DNA of 64,000 nt from Hoplostethus atlanticus (lineage: Eukaryota > Chordata > Actinopteri > Trachichthyiformes > Trachichthyidae). Numbering within the stretch: the first letter of the stretch is position 1; every line of letters begins with the position of its first letter. The notes beneath the pieces are model-generated. The model saw nothing but the letters and a program-made list of their open reading frames with translations, searched no databases and was not told the origin of the DNA. A program made the position numbers and the translations under genes. The stretch is taken from contig JAXDDX010000012.1 in assembly GCA_034670405.1 (NCBI GenBank), forward strand, positions 6,079,501-6,143,500, in the 5' to 3' direction. Positions 44,906-57,889 of this stretch are shown here, piece after piece.

Positions 44906-45418
44906 CTGGAGAGAGGAAGAAAAGTACACTAAAATATGAGTGGAATACAAGGGAAAAGTATGTACACATACATAGTTTTATATTCAGTAATCAAACAGCA
45001 TGGAAATTAACAGCTACAAAGACTTCTGTCACTTCTGTGACTACTGTCAGTATTCATTGAAAAGGTGGCTAAATACTTAAATATATACTACAAATGACGG
45101 AGCCATAGCATGTTGACTGAAGAGCACAAGATCTTGTGTTCCTTAGTCGACATGTTGTGGCTTTGTGGCAGATCTGGGATGCACTGTGAATAATCAGAGG
45201 TGTTTGGTTTGACTTAGATACAGAGAGAGATGCATAAATAAATGCTGGAAGCGGTGGAGCAGAAATGGCATGAATAAAATGGAGCGTCAGAATCAAGCAG
45301 TGGCTGCCTTAGCATGAAAGGCTGGCTGGGAGTGTTGATGAATGAAAATGAGCGCTCCATATGAAGAATATCAGACACGCCATAGGGTTGGAAATAAGAA
45401 GAATAAACCTGAGAGTGA

Positions 45419-45472
<54 letters not shown>
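45419..45472. repeat. (CTAT)n tetranucleotide microsatellite
   Basis: Perfect tetranucleotide array of about 13 units. Confidence 0.95.
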
Positions 45473-45473
<1 letters not shown>

Positions 45474-45845
45474 CATGTCTTTGAATGACAACAGAATGAC
45501 AGTATTATGCTTTGCTATCATTTCCTGTGCCTGCTGTTCAGTAAGAGGGGATGGGTAAGAACATCCACCGTAATCCTCTGAGGTCAGCATGGCATGTGGC
45601 TGTGTTTCAACTGCAGCTCCTTACACTGGACAGGTAAGGCACAGGATTTGTGGAATTTAATAGATTAAACCTGGCTTGAGAGGCTCTGCCCGAGGTTTGA
45701 CATTTACAAAATAAGAGCGCGTGAGTAATGTATGTATGGTGAGTGGGTGAGTATGTTTAAATGTGAGATGATTTCAGTGCGTGTGTGTGTGTGTGTCTTG
45801 TTGGCAAAGAGTGAAAAGTATTACATTGCTCTCTCATCCTTCCCT

Positions 45846-45866
45846 TCCTCCTCCTCCTCCTCCTCC
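45846..45866. repeat. (CCT)n microsatellite
   Basis: Short trinucleotide array in the kcnb2 intron. Confidence 0.8.
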
Positions 45867-47126
45867 ACCTCTTCCTCTCCGTACTCCCCCACTTCTGCCT
45901 TGCACCAGCGGCAGAGATAAAACCTTCTTAGTATGCTGTTGGGATTAGTTGAGTTCCTTTTTCCACAGCTCTAGTCCGCTCAGCTCAGTGTCTCAACCCA
46001 CACAGGTGAAAAGTCTCTGTCCTACATGCTCTACAGTATTGCAGCATAACTTATCTACCAAAATGCTGCTCAGACATGAGGACAATTCAGCGCATGGAAA
46101 ACTCAGCATTCCTTTGCGAGGAGGCCTCTTCGACCTGAGCTATATATAAACCATTAAAATCTAATGAACAGAGATGGAAGCAGATGCAGTGCACATTGAT
46201 TATTGTAAATACATGTAAACACTGTCTGTTTCTTAAATGTCTGGAGGCATTCACCACATCTCCTTTGTTAATTATGATCATTTGGCAAATATGATGTGCA
46301 AGTATGGAGCTCAAGGGTTTCCATACTCTCCCCATTAGCCCCTATTCACACTCTGGCTAGCAAAGACACTAACCCAGCAAAATAATGGTTGCAGGTTAGT
46401 GGCCCTGCAACATTTTCATTCCTGATGATATGAAATGATTATAGGAATATGCACAAATCAAAATCTTAAAAGCATTTTCTAAGTCAAAGCAGAAAAGGTT
46501 TTGGAGCCTCCTTTTAGCAATCATCCTCTCTAGTGAGAGTGAGGCAGAGGGGGGGCAGGGGGGGGTGTCCTGGCTGAGCAGAGGAAGTGTTGTCACTAAT
46601 GAATGCTGGTGCTGATTAGGTTAAACCTATTAGCAGCTCAGAGCAGCAGCCTGGACCTCGCCTACTGCAGAGCAGAAAGACTGTGGAGTCAGGATGACCT
46701 GAGGACGCAGATTGCTTCCACACGCCTGACCTTTCTGGCAAGCTCATTGGAGGCCTGCCCCCTGGTGCCAAGCCACCCGATTAGACAACCTTTGCTTTTG
46801 TTCCTGTTGCTGAACACCTTGTCAAGTCAGTTCCTGAGATGGAAGATTACACCATGAGATGATGATCTTGCTCAGTTCATAGGCTTATTGATAGCAAACT
46901 GCATAGGCTTAAACAGTTCAATGTTCAGGTATATGTGCTCCTGCACAAGGAACAAATATGATTTGTTATAAAATATGATTTGTTATAAGCAAAAGGCAAC
47001 TCCTATTTTAGAGGTCATCTATCTTATATTTAGATTTCCATTAACAGCCTCTGAGGAGACAGTTAATCTTCTGGCGTTCCACACGTTGGAGCAAGGTAGC
47101 TCTCTCAAAGTACACTTTGAACAGCT

Positions 47127-47127
<1 letters not shown>

Positions 47128-47186
<59 letters not shown>
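47128..47186. repeat. (AC)n microsatellite
   Basis: Perfect AC tract of about 59 bases. Confidence 0.95.
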
Positions 47187-47187
<1 letters not shown>

Positions 47188-49676
47188 CGATTCATGTTTT
47201 CACTGACCCACACCCATGCAATCTCACCTTCCTACACAACCCATACACCCCTTGCTCGTGGACATTAGTAGCAAATGGCATTTTAGCGTGAAGATGAGCA
47301 ATCGTGAGGTGGCTTGCATTAACCTACTGTAATTGAGTAGGAGTAGTTAAGAAGATCAATTACTTGGGTTCTTTTTCCCCCCGATTGGTATGTGTGGTGG
47401 CATTAAGCATAGTATAGCGTCGGATGGCGTGACTCATGCATTAAATCTCCTAGAAATGAGCACAATCCCACCAATTGACCTGGAAGTGACCTGGTAGTGA
47501 CCTTATTATGGAACAAAACAGAGGGCTAAAGATAGCTAATGAAACAAGATAGTTCACTGAACTGGATGTCCGCAAATTTGCAGGGCTATTCTTTGAACAG
47601 GAGCAAGAAGCTTTAACAGGTTATGGCCGCTATCAGGAGGACTGGGGATATAATGTCACTAGTACCCTGACCTTACCTTCTGAGCTACCTCCCTACCTGC
47701 CTTCCTACTGTCTGATACAAGAGAGCAACATTTCACCGGGACCTCGTTGGGATGTGTGACAAGACTTTTCTCCTGAAATAGATGGGCCAATCAGACACAG
47801 GACTTCACTGAGCTAGAATAGAATACATCTCCCTTGAGGCTTTAATGTGAATGGGCATGTCCTGACCCTCGAAGAAAAATAGAAGTTCTTTGGTATTGCT
47901 CAGCACTCCCCAGCTCAACTGCAGTGGGTGAAATCCAGAGGGATTCAAAAGGACACTTGAGCGAAAATTGTATCATTTATAAAGTTAAAGAGCAAAAAGA
48001 ACAAAAAACACCACATTAAGTAGAAGTCCTCGCAACAATATCTTGTTCTTTATTGACCGTTAGCACCATTAAAGTAGAAGATGCCACAGGCTTTATGTAA
48101 TCTCTCTCTGCTGTGTCTCTCTGTATATCCCTCTCTTTCATTCTCTTTGTGAAGGATGTGACCTCAGGACACCATAGTCAGGTCATGGTCAGGCTAGGGA
48201 TGAGACCTGATTGGCTTAGACAGGAGGGTAATGTCTTCAGATGATTAGATGGTGGGTGACATGCTTTAGCTGTCCATGGCCATTCTGGCTCCTAAGCTAT
48301 CCCTCCTCCAACTCAACACCAGACCCTGCTTAACACAACTAGAGATTTATATTATATTTCATAGAGTTTTTATTTCATTCCCTATTGTGAGGATATCCCC
48401 TGATACTTTCTCTCTCTGCTCCTGTCCACATTATAAAAGACTTCATGAAAAAATAAATAACTTGACAAATGCCCTCGCAACGAAAAACAAGTGTTTCAAT
48501 TCCTAAAGGACCGCCTTACAAAATAGTACCAGCCAAGCTGTGGGTATTCCCCTCATGTATCAGGACAGTGTGTGTGTTTTAGCCCCCCATGGCTTCAATC
48601 CAAAGCACCGCTAAGATAGTATTCGATCCTCAGGGAAACCAGAGCGCAAAGTGTGAAGTTGACCCCGAGTAGAAAGCAGGCAGGAGCCACCGAGTTCAGA
48701 TGCCTTTCAAGGTTTCCATCTTCGGTCACCTGTCAACTCCACCACTACAGTCTTAAAATTGCTATTACCATTCCCCATCCTCTGTTGGCCCCCTCCCTAG
48801 AGGAAACAGTCAACCGGGACACTAAATCCACTCCAACTGCCCTGTCATCAATGACAGCCCCATGGTCGCTAACAGTTATGGCCCACTGAGCGGATCACTT
48901 CCTCTGTCCTCATTCCATCCCAGGGGAGGGAGGAAGGAGGGTGCGGGGGGGAGACAAAAAACCCACACCACACCAGTGGCCGGTCAGGTTGGGGGAGGCT
49001 ATCGATTGTGTACACATCACATTACGGACACTGAGCCTGGGCCAGTGGGTCCCTATTGATCTCCCCAGCTCTCATGATCCCCCCCTGAGTTTCCTACTGC
49101 CCTTTTCCCCTGCCACCTACTTGTGTCATCAATTTGTGCCGGACAAATTGAGCCATTCCTCAGGTATGATAATTTTTTGCTGCCAAATCAATCCAGGTGA
49201 TTATGGCTATGCTAATGTGGATTGATCCCAGGAACTAGGTGTAGTATTTCATCTTCTGAGACGGTATCTCTTCCAGTGGGAGGGGCCCGTCAGTAGCATG
49301 GTTTACAGCACCACTTAAAATAAAATGTAAGTCATTAAAGTAATTCATTATTAAATAAATACCAGGTACCAGGGGACAATTATCCTCCATTATACAGAAC
49401 AGTGGCTCCATATGCTGACTTTAGGTTTACAAGTCCCTGCCCAAAAGACCTAGAAGTGCATAGATTCTGTTAATAAGCCATTGAACATTTGGCACCGGGC
49501 ACAAATACTGTGAGAGAACTGTATAATGCATGAATAGGTTAGGGTATGACTCAAATACCTGCAGCCTTAAAAGATTCAACACTAATCAACAAAAGAGTAG
49601 ACACATCTTCCCTCCCTCGTGGTTGAGTTTCTGCTGGTTGAGTAACTCTTGCACGGCCGGTGTCGACAGACTCAAC

Positions 49677-49680
<4 letters not shown>

Positions 49681-49706
<26 letters not shown>
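49681..49706. repeat. (AG)n microsatellite
   Basis: Perfect AG tract of about 26 bases. Confidence 0.95.
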
Positions 49707-49712
<6 letters not shown>

Positions 49713-51318
49713 GTTGGCCATCTACTGTTTTTGTCCCGTAGCTTTTCCAAGGTTCACGGAAGGGTTTGGAGGGATGCCACGGTCATTACGGTTTGGGCCT
49801 CAATTTTACAGCCATTAACTTATGGACAAAATAATGGAGTTCATAAAGCATTGAGGAGGCAATGATGAAGCCTATCTAAGTGAATATGTTCAAAGGAAAA
49901 AATGCAAAAGTGAATTATGTAGAGGCCATTTGAGTGACAACGGTGAAGCAAAATCTGGAAAAAATGAAACTACTCCTCTGTCCACCTGCCTAACTGTCTC
50001 TAGCACCTGCAGCAGGAGTGTATTACACAATAATGATGCCTAATTAAGAGGAAAAGGTATTGAGCTGTTCATATTCCTTTGACAACTCTTAATGTAGTCA
50101 ATAATTGCAGTGGATCTAACCCATTTGTCTTGGCATAACGCAGCATTCAATGACAGCCACGCTGTGTCACTTACCATTTAATTTGTCATCAGTCAGCTAG
50201 ACTGTGTGGTACGTCTCCCTCTATGTTTGACAACCTTTCTCAGGAGTATTGACATGATATGATTAAAGTCATAATTTAAGGGTCAATCTCAGTGAAGTGC
50301 ATTACACCATTAGTATAAGAGAGATGCATATAAACATGTTTATGACCGTAGGATATAAAAATAAAAGCGCATGTGGGTTTGTGGGGTTAATAAGTGAAGA
50401 AAACAAATATTATCCGCCTCTGCATGAATTTGGCTTCTACAATCACACTGTGGCAGGTGGGAAAGCTCTAAAAATGATTAAAAATAATCTCTACACTGTC
50501 AATGAAACAACCATATGCCATCTGGAATGCACATCATCATCTCTGTGTGCTTGCAGAGTCACACTGAAAAGGTTACCCAGTCCCATGACTTCTCTAAATG
50601 TGATCAGTTGGAGTAGACAGCTTCTTCCCTCTCTTATATTCTCTCTTGATCCACAGAGCCACTGACCCCAGTGTGGGGAAAAAGATAATTTCCTCTTCAA
50701 GTGTGTGAATCCCTCCCAGTTCTTCACCCTGTCAAACTGAGGTGGAACTATGAGATGTGGATGAGATAATGAAATCAGCGGGGAGTCTTAGATGCACAGC
50801 ACATCCGAGCGACAAGACTGGGTCGCGGCAGACTGCTGTTTTTTGAAAAGCAAAGTAATGGCAAATAGACAGGATGGCAGTTAACGCTGGCGATATTTCA
50901 AAAAATCTAGAGTGTTCACAGGAAATTGATGTTGGATTTATCACACCGATCTAAGGAGGTGACAGGTTTAGAAGACGGTTGTGGGGGGCGGGGGTTGGGG
51001 TTGAACGTCGGCTGGATGCGGAGAGTCAGGAGTGGCTCTGCTGCCTCAGCAGACACAGCTGCAATGACTTAGTGATTACTCAGGTATGTACGCTCTCATG
51101 CAGTGAGGCTGAGTCTCTATCATGATGACCACCAACCGAAGCTGGAGAAAGACAACCAGGGCTTTATTGAGTTGTGTAGGTAGCCTAATTATGCTGGGAC
51201 CAAGTGTGTGTACCTTTGAAAACATGAATTCCACATACATATCCCGACCTTGTTACAATGGTATTTCATTAGGCTACATTAAATTGGGAGGTTAATCTGC
51301 CTTACTTTGAGGTTAGTC

Positions 51319-51502
51319 CAGGGGTGTCACACTATGTGCCATGGAGGGCTGAGAGTTTGCTCGGAGAGTATTGTTCGGTTGGATTCGACTGGTTATCACA
51401 CCCTCAACCAGAGAAATCAGTGAAATCACCTGGTGTAGTCTTTGGTTGGAGTGAAAACCTGCATACACATGGCTCTCCATGGCACATGGTTCGACACCCC
51501 TG
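51319..51502. mobile_element. hAT-type MITE with terminal inverted repeats and 8-bp target duplication
   Basis: The element begins CAGGGGTGTC and ends GACACCCCTG. The inverted repeats extend about 30 bases, including GTGCCATGGAG on each side. It is flanked by GGTTAGTC (51311-51318) and GGTTAGGC (51503-51510), an 8-bp duplication with one mismatch, as hAT transposases leave. It is 184 bases with no coding capacity. Confidence 0.85.
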
Positions 51503-53915
51503 GGTTAGGCTATGAGCTGGGAGCTGATGGCCATGATGCATTGCACATAGCGTCGAAACATACATCCCAACAGCCTTACTAGAACACTGAGAGCAGCAAT
51601 GTGCTGCACACATCAGTCTGCACACGTCTACACGTCTACACATCTACAAGAAAAGACCATCCATGCACGTTTTATATATCATCGTTTAATGCCACTTGAG
51701 TTGAGTTCCACTTCTATCACCCTAACCACATCATCATTATTCTATGGTTATCTTCAGCTATCATTTTGTGATTACATGGTGTATTTAAAGAACAAGGTCT
51801 TTGGTGTGATATCCATAAGAGGTCAGTGCAGAAACTTACTCATGCACTTACTCTCACACTATCCTTGCTGTAAGGTGTGAGCTTCAGCTCACCAGTGCAC
51901 AAAACTCTGGCTGAGTGGGCTGACAGCATATGAAAAGGAGCCTTAATGAATAACAAATTCTCGCCCACTTGCAGGCCACCCTCGCCCTTTGCCTCCAGAA
52001 AAATGCCTGAGCTCATTTTTAGCAGCAATATTCCAGGAGAGGAAAGAGTGGAAGAACCCAAAAAAACTTTTAGAATCACCCTCCTACATTATTGAGGGAT
52101 GTTTTCCTGCCAATATGGAGAGAAGCTTTAAACGTCCGCATCAGGGAGCAGGAAATGGACTCAAGACCCAGAAAATTGCAATACATTCAGAAGGGTCTTG
52201 ATCAGCATTGCAATAATAAAAAGCATAAAAAACGACTATCCACTAACTGGCTTGCATTCCCAAGTGTCAAGTATTCCCTGAATGAGCAGGGTGTGTGCTT
52301 GCTGTCTGGCTACTGTACTGTGACGACAAGTTCCTTTGGGTTTGTAGTGTCGGCCTCAGTCAATGCCGAGCTCCCTGCTCAACCTCACTGTGTGCCTTTC
52401 TCTCTCCGTCTTAAATAAAGTGTGGCCTGTGCTTTCCACCATCCCCCTCAAAGCCCATTCACTCTATTCCAGGGTTGATTCATGTTGGGAGGATATTTGT
52501 TTGTGTGTTATTTTCTTTTTTTTTGCAGGGCCACAGAGGAAAGTGGGGTTGTATGAAATATGTATAGGTTGTGTTCGTTACATCACCCGTCGGGGCAGTC
52601 TCACAAACACGCCTGCACAGAACAGGCAACGCAGCGGTGTGCGGCAGCATGCGGCGCTCCATTACAGCTCTGAGAACTGTTCTGGCTCAGTGACGTGCCG
52701 TGCTCCTTGTCCGTGATTGGTAGAGCAAAATACCATACATAGGAAATAATTTATTAGCTGAAATATGATACTGACACTTCTCCCTTTGGTGTTTTTCAAA
52801 TGCCACATTACCGGAATCCCATTTAAAACGTTACTAATTCATTGCAACAACAACAATCGGAGGGAAGTGTGCTAGAACGCGGCTCAGCCTTGAGAGTACA
52901 AAGTGTCGCCTGGCAGAATGGATGCATGGACATACCGGTAGTTTGTCCACCTTCCCAACTATGGCAATGAAGACAAACAGGGTGTTGAAAAATCAAGCAA
53001 AATGGATGCGCATACATAGTTTTCCACCTTTTTCTTCTTCCTCTGGTTGTCTCCTCTCCCAGTGAAGATGAAGCAGTGAATAAGATTCTTAAGGTTGTGG
53101 TGTGGCGGGGCTATTCCAGCCCCCTGCTTGGCTTCCTGCTCATTTACAGTGGGCATCATGTGATCATGTGATCATTTATGCAAAATGTAATCTATTAGAC
53201 ATTTTGGTTTCTCTTGTATCGATGCTCATGGAATGATCGAACAGGAAGGCTGGTGCGGTTGACTGACATCCCACAATGCCGACCAGTATGGATTCATTTT
53301 AGGCCACAATGTGATGCAGCACAACACCGCTCAGGTAAACTTATAAATGAGCAGCCACACATCAACATAAAGTCACATGCCAGCAACAGAATAAACTAAA
53401 CCTAAACTAAAGCTAAAAAGCTATAACGGCACAAACGCTAACTAAAACACCACAAGCCAGGAATTTTCTAGACTCAACCTTGAGAGAAATTCAACAACTC
53501 TGCTTCTCAATCAAGTATATTGATGCATTTATTTAAAGCTCTCAGAGGATCCTTGAGCCATCTGCTGACTGAAATAGAAACCTAATGCTCGGTGCATCGT
53601 ATATCCTGTAACATAGCCCTGCGCCGCTGTTATCAGATTTCTACACCCATATAATCTTCAGGATAGATATGAATGCGGTTGGACAATATGGCAGCAATCT
53701 ATTAGAAAATAGATATCCCATGGTGTGGTGATGCTATTTCCGTGGAGGACTCAGCAGTTTTCTGATGCAGGGCGTCTGATGTAAAGGCATCCCGCTAAGA
53801 CCAAGCGTCAGGAAGGACAGTAGCGAAAGTCATGCACACTGCACCAGACAGCACTTAATGTAAAGACCATGCAAGACCGGAGCGCAATTGTCATGATTCG
53901 TTTTCACTTTTGTCA

Positions 53916-54035
53916 CCCATCCCGTCCCGTCCAGTCCCGTCCCGTCCCGTCCCGTCCCGTCCTGTCCCGTCCCGTCCCGTCCCGTCCCGTCCCATCCCAT
54001 CCCATCCCATCCCATCCCAACCCAACCCAACCAAA
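53916..54035 (-). repeat. Pentanucleotide array (GGGAC/GGGAT/GGGTT on minus strand)
   Basis: On plus, units run CCCGT (about 16, with CCAGT and CCTGT variants), then five CCCAT, then CCCAA. On the minus strand, which is the kcnb2 sense strand, this is a series of GGG runs separated by two bases. Open frames across it on both strands are artefacts. Confidence 0.95.
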
Positions 54036-54267
54036 TGTCAGGGGGAAAAAGAGAGAGAGAAGAGAGAGAGAGAGAGGGAGGGAGAGTTTTATGTGGAAAC
54101 TGATTAAACTGTGTCCTTCCTCCATGTCCTTTTACTGCCAGCAGAGATGGTGGTGTGACACGGCTCTCTGTGTGTGTATATGTGAATATGTGCATGCATG
54201 CGCATATGGTTCTTTGCATGTGTGTATATGTATATGTGTGTTTGGAGAGAATGAGGCCCTTACGACG

Positions 54268-54395
54268 TGACATTATTTTTTAATTTATTTGACAGAGAGA
54301 GAGAGAGACAGGGAAGATCAGGTGAGAGAGGAGGGATGACATTCGAACCCAGGACGTCACCGAGCCACCAGGACTCCCCACCATGTAACATTATT
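54268..54395 (-). mobile_element. Short tRNA-derived SINE
   Basis: On the minus strand, a head with TGGTGGCTCGGTGA and a good box B (GGGTTCGAATG) is followed by a CT-rich body ending GTCAAATAAA. It has the same plan as the copy at 3410-3545. It is sense to kcnb2. Confidence 0.65.
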
Positions 54396-54508
54396 AACCT
54401 ATGCCTCTGACACCCCCCCCCCCCCGAGAGAACAGCACAGCGGGCTGATCAGAGATACAGCCAGTACTCTCCACAGCACATGTCTGCTCTGCACCTTCTG
54501 CCATGCTA

Positions 54509-54511
<3 letters not shown>

Positions 54512-54545
<34 letters not shown>
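54512..54545. repeat. (AC)n microsatellite
   Basis: Perfect AC tract of about 34 bases. Confidence 0.95.
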
Positions 54546-54547
<2 letters not shown>

Positions 54548-54655
54548 ACTAAGCCACAGTATGTGTGTACAAATGATGGACTCGTTTTGAAATGTTTTGT
54601 GGATGAGCGGCTCTGTGCTCTAGCATAGGGGTGTGTTTTTGTGTGTATGTGGTAG

Positions 54656-54720
54656 ACAGAGAGAGAGAGAGAGGGGGGGGGGGAGAGAGAGAGAGCGGAA
54701 GAGAGAGAGAGAGAAAGGGA
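54656..54720. repeat. (GA)n/G-run purine tract
   Basis: Almost pure purine stretch with a central run of G, flanked by GA repeats. Confidence 0.9.
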
Positions 54721-55212
54721 GACCACAGACAAAACAGAGAGAGCAGTCAACAGGGCTAAGTGTAATTACCGCTAAGTGTGCTAGCCCTTGTGCCTGAGTA
54801 GCGATCACTGTGTTAATCACCCAGCGAAGCCATAATCAGCACCCCCTCGAGCCGCAGAGCAGAGGAAGGAGAAACAAACAGAGAGCCTCAACCATGGGAC
54901 AGTTAATATTCATGAGACGTTGAGTGCCGCAAATAACTTAGCTCACTCATGACCGGCTCAACACACCCAGATAACAACAAGGGAAGAATCTCTTACAAGC
55001 TCCCAGCTCCCCCCTCTCTCCCCCCCTAGAGTCTCCATGATAACATCATCCATCTGGGCTCAGAGGCTGAGGGAGCTCAACAGGAGGAGGGGGGGGGGGG
55101 ATCACGGTGCTTTCCAGAAATTCACTCAGATTTTGAATTATTCTTCCAACACCTCACCTTGGCGCTTTGTGTGGATAGGACATGAAAAACTGCGCAGGAA
55201 AATACGTGCCAA

Positions 55213-55214
<2 letters not shown>

Positions 55215-55246
<32 letters not shown>
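55215..55246. repeat. (AC)n microsatellite
   Basis: Perfect AC tract of about 32 bases. Confidence 0.95.
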
Positions 55247-55248
<2 letters not shown>

Positions 55249-56030
55249 GTGAAATGTCATGCCACATGTCTGCATAGCTCTCAACACTCTCTCCCCTTCT
55301 CCTCCCTTTCTCTCTCTCTCTAAAAAACACACTGTCACATTCAGCAGCACTCAGCAGGCTCCTATAGCTCTCGGCGCTACACCCTCAGATGAAAAAGAGA
55401 ATTCCCCCGTCTCATCCTCTCCTCTCCTCTCCTCTCATCTCACACTTCTGTTATCCTCAATGACTAACCGTCATCTTGCCTTCTGAGTCAAATTGTGTAA
55501 CCATGGAGATGTCTCCCAGCACTAGTAACGCAAGTCGAGTGGAAAAGAGCTCTGTGACTTAAACGTTGTTTTGCTGTGATGCAGATCCTCATTTTTACTA
55601 CTCAAGTGAGAGACCCGCAGGAGCCTTTCATCTCTGAGATGAGGCAGACTTCAAGTGTTTGACTTCCTGGCAAGGCAGCGTTGTGCACTGGAATTTAAAG
55701 CCCAAACTGTCGGCTTCATTGAATGATATCGTGAAACAACATTACACAACATTTGCCATTTAGTGGAAGCCTGCTGTTGGGCCGCAGTGTAGAGAGCTGT
55801 ACCCAGAGATAACAATAAGTACTGTCTGTACCCACAAGAGGGCGCTCCTCCCGCCTTTGGCACTGAGATCACCTGGCAAAAATCTGTTTGTGTGAGTGAT
55901 TTTTTTGGAAGGGGGTTGGTGGTGAGTGGGTGGTGGAGGCGAAACTCTGCAGCTTCAAGCTGCTGAGTTTTGAAACACAAAGTTGTGAGAATCCCTTGGC
56001 CTGTCTCTCTATCCCTACACACGGCATGAA

Positions 56031-56034
56031 CACA

Positions 56035-56079
<45 letters not shown>

Positions 56080-56085
56080 CACACA

Positions 56086-56129
<44 letters not shown>
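56031..56129. repeat. (CA)n compound microsatellite
   Basis: Almost pure CA for about 99 bases, with a few AAC interruptions. Confidence 0.95.
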
Positions 56130-56130
<1 letters not shown>

Positions 56131-56225
56131 CTGGGACCCCAGGAAGGCTAGCGGCCATTGAGGCATCAGCTAATAGGGGTCCAAGTAAAGAATAAATAAT
56201 AAAGCACAAGCCTGAGGTGCATACG

Positions 56226-56242
56226 GACACACGCACACACAC

Positions 56243-56302
<60 letters not shown>
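56226..56302. repeat. (AC)n microsatellite
   Basis: About 77 bases of AC with GC interruptions at the left end. Confidence 0.95.
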
Positions 56303-56304
<2 letters not shown>

Positions 56305-56525
56305 CATCAGTGCAAATTTTGCACTGTTGCTGGTGTATGGCTGTTTCACCACTGGCTTCAGGTCTGCACATTGTGTCCATCTCAATTGTACCTCTCACAA
56401 AGTGTCTTTCAAGTTATCTGCTGGCGGTGCAAAACTCTTGATTGCAGCTGGGCTGATTTATTGTTATTCAACTTCACTTCCAAGGACAGACCTGTGCCTC
56501 TGTCATTGTCTGTCTTCACTTGACT

Positions 56526-56556
56526 CACACGCACACGCACACACACACACACACAC
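56526..56556. repeat. (AC)n microsatellite
   Basis: AC tract of about 31 bases with GC interruptions. Confidence 0.9.
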
Positions 56557-57855
56557 TTTTTTTCTCTTTCCCTGACTTTTTCTCTGTCTCCTCTGGGAAA
56601 TTGGGGTGAGAAGCAATGTGAACTACACTCTGTTTACCATGAAAAAAAAACCCCAACTGACAACAAGGTTTCCTTTCTAATGAGATTCACCCTGATGATG
56701 TTGCATGAATATATTCATGAGTGAGACAGACACAGGAAGAGAAACAAGACAGGCACCGGTGCAGCCAAGTAAGTGAATAAGTAAATGAATAGACAAATAA
56801 CAGACAACCAAACTAACAAAGAATAAACAAGACAAGAAATAAACAAATTAAGAAACACCACGAAACAAATAAAACCGCTCCTTCACTTTGCAATTTTCAT
56901 CTCTTAATGAAACGTATTGCTCTGTTTACTGCAGTGAAGTGATATTTCAGAGCATCTGCTTCCACTCTGCACAGTGACGACAATTACTGTGTCTCATTGA
57001 GCACATGTGACTGCTGACTAGATGGACGCTCTTCCCCCTGCACATCCTACACTATACCATTAGACATTGCTTTCAATCATGTCTTTGTGATCCCCAGACA
57101 CCGCAGTGTCAACAACATATTATTGGATGATCTGTAACCATAGAAACGCCTGACAGGCAGCTGTCATCACAGGAGGAAATGTAACACCTGAGTAGGTTTA
57201 ATGCCTAGCAAGACCTTGGATGTCTTATTCTGCCCTTGAAATGTTCCATGAATGTACCCCCCCCGGCCCCCAGGGATACAGAAGCAGGCCAAGATGTTAA
57301 GTGTTAATAAAGCTATTGATCTGTCAAGTGAGTTTGGCAATCATCTCTGCTGGGAGAGCCCCCTTGCATAGTAGAAAAAAAACAAAACACATGCTGCACT
57401 CTCACAATGTGGCGTGATGTTTACTTTAGTAGTGACTCATGCTGGATCATGCTCAATGGTCGTCAGCAACAAAAGAACAGCCGACAGACCACAATGGAAA
57501 TGTGACTTTAAAAAAAAAAGCAGCATGAATGACTGAGCAATTGAGTTGAGTGCTGTTTCATGGCAGCACTGATAAGAGAGCTGCAATAACGGACAGAATT
57601 TCACAGTCTTTGTTCCACAGCAAGTGAGAGCGATGATCACCAGGCTTGCTAGGAGAGGCACTGGATGACTGTTGCCATGGTGTTAGAGTGGGGTATGTAT
57701 GTGTGTGTGTGTATCTGCGTGGGTGGTGGTAGTGTGTGTGTGTGTGTGGGTATTGATAGGTTGTCTGTCCTTGAGAAGACCAGATTGGGAAGGCCCGACT
57801 CTTCACAGGAGATTTCCTTTAATTAATCCAAATGAGGGAGTACCGGCAATACGGG

Positions 57856-57889
57856 CACACACACAAAAACACACACACACACACACACA
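57856..57889. repeat. (AC)n microsatellite
   Basis: AC tract interrupted once by an A-run. A (TG)n-rich stretch also lies at about 57699-57750. Confidence 0.9.

Noticed and set aside
53916..54035. Regular repeat considered as a CRISPR-like array
   Set aside because: A 5-base microsatellite without spacers in a vertebrate genome.
53830..54273. Long open frames on both strands with DGTGR- and SRPVP-type repeats
   Set aside because: Artefacts of a pentanucleotide array, whose 5-base unit stays open in several frames.
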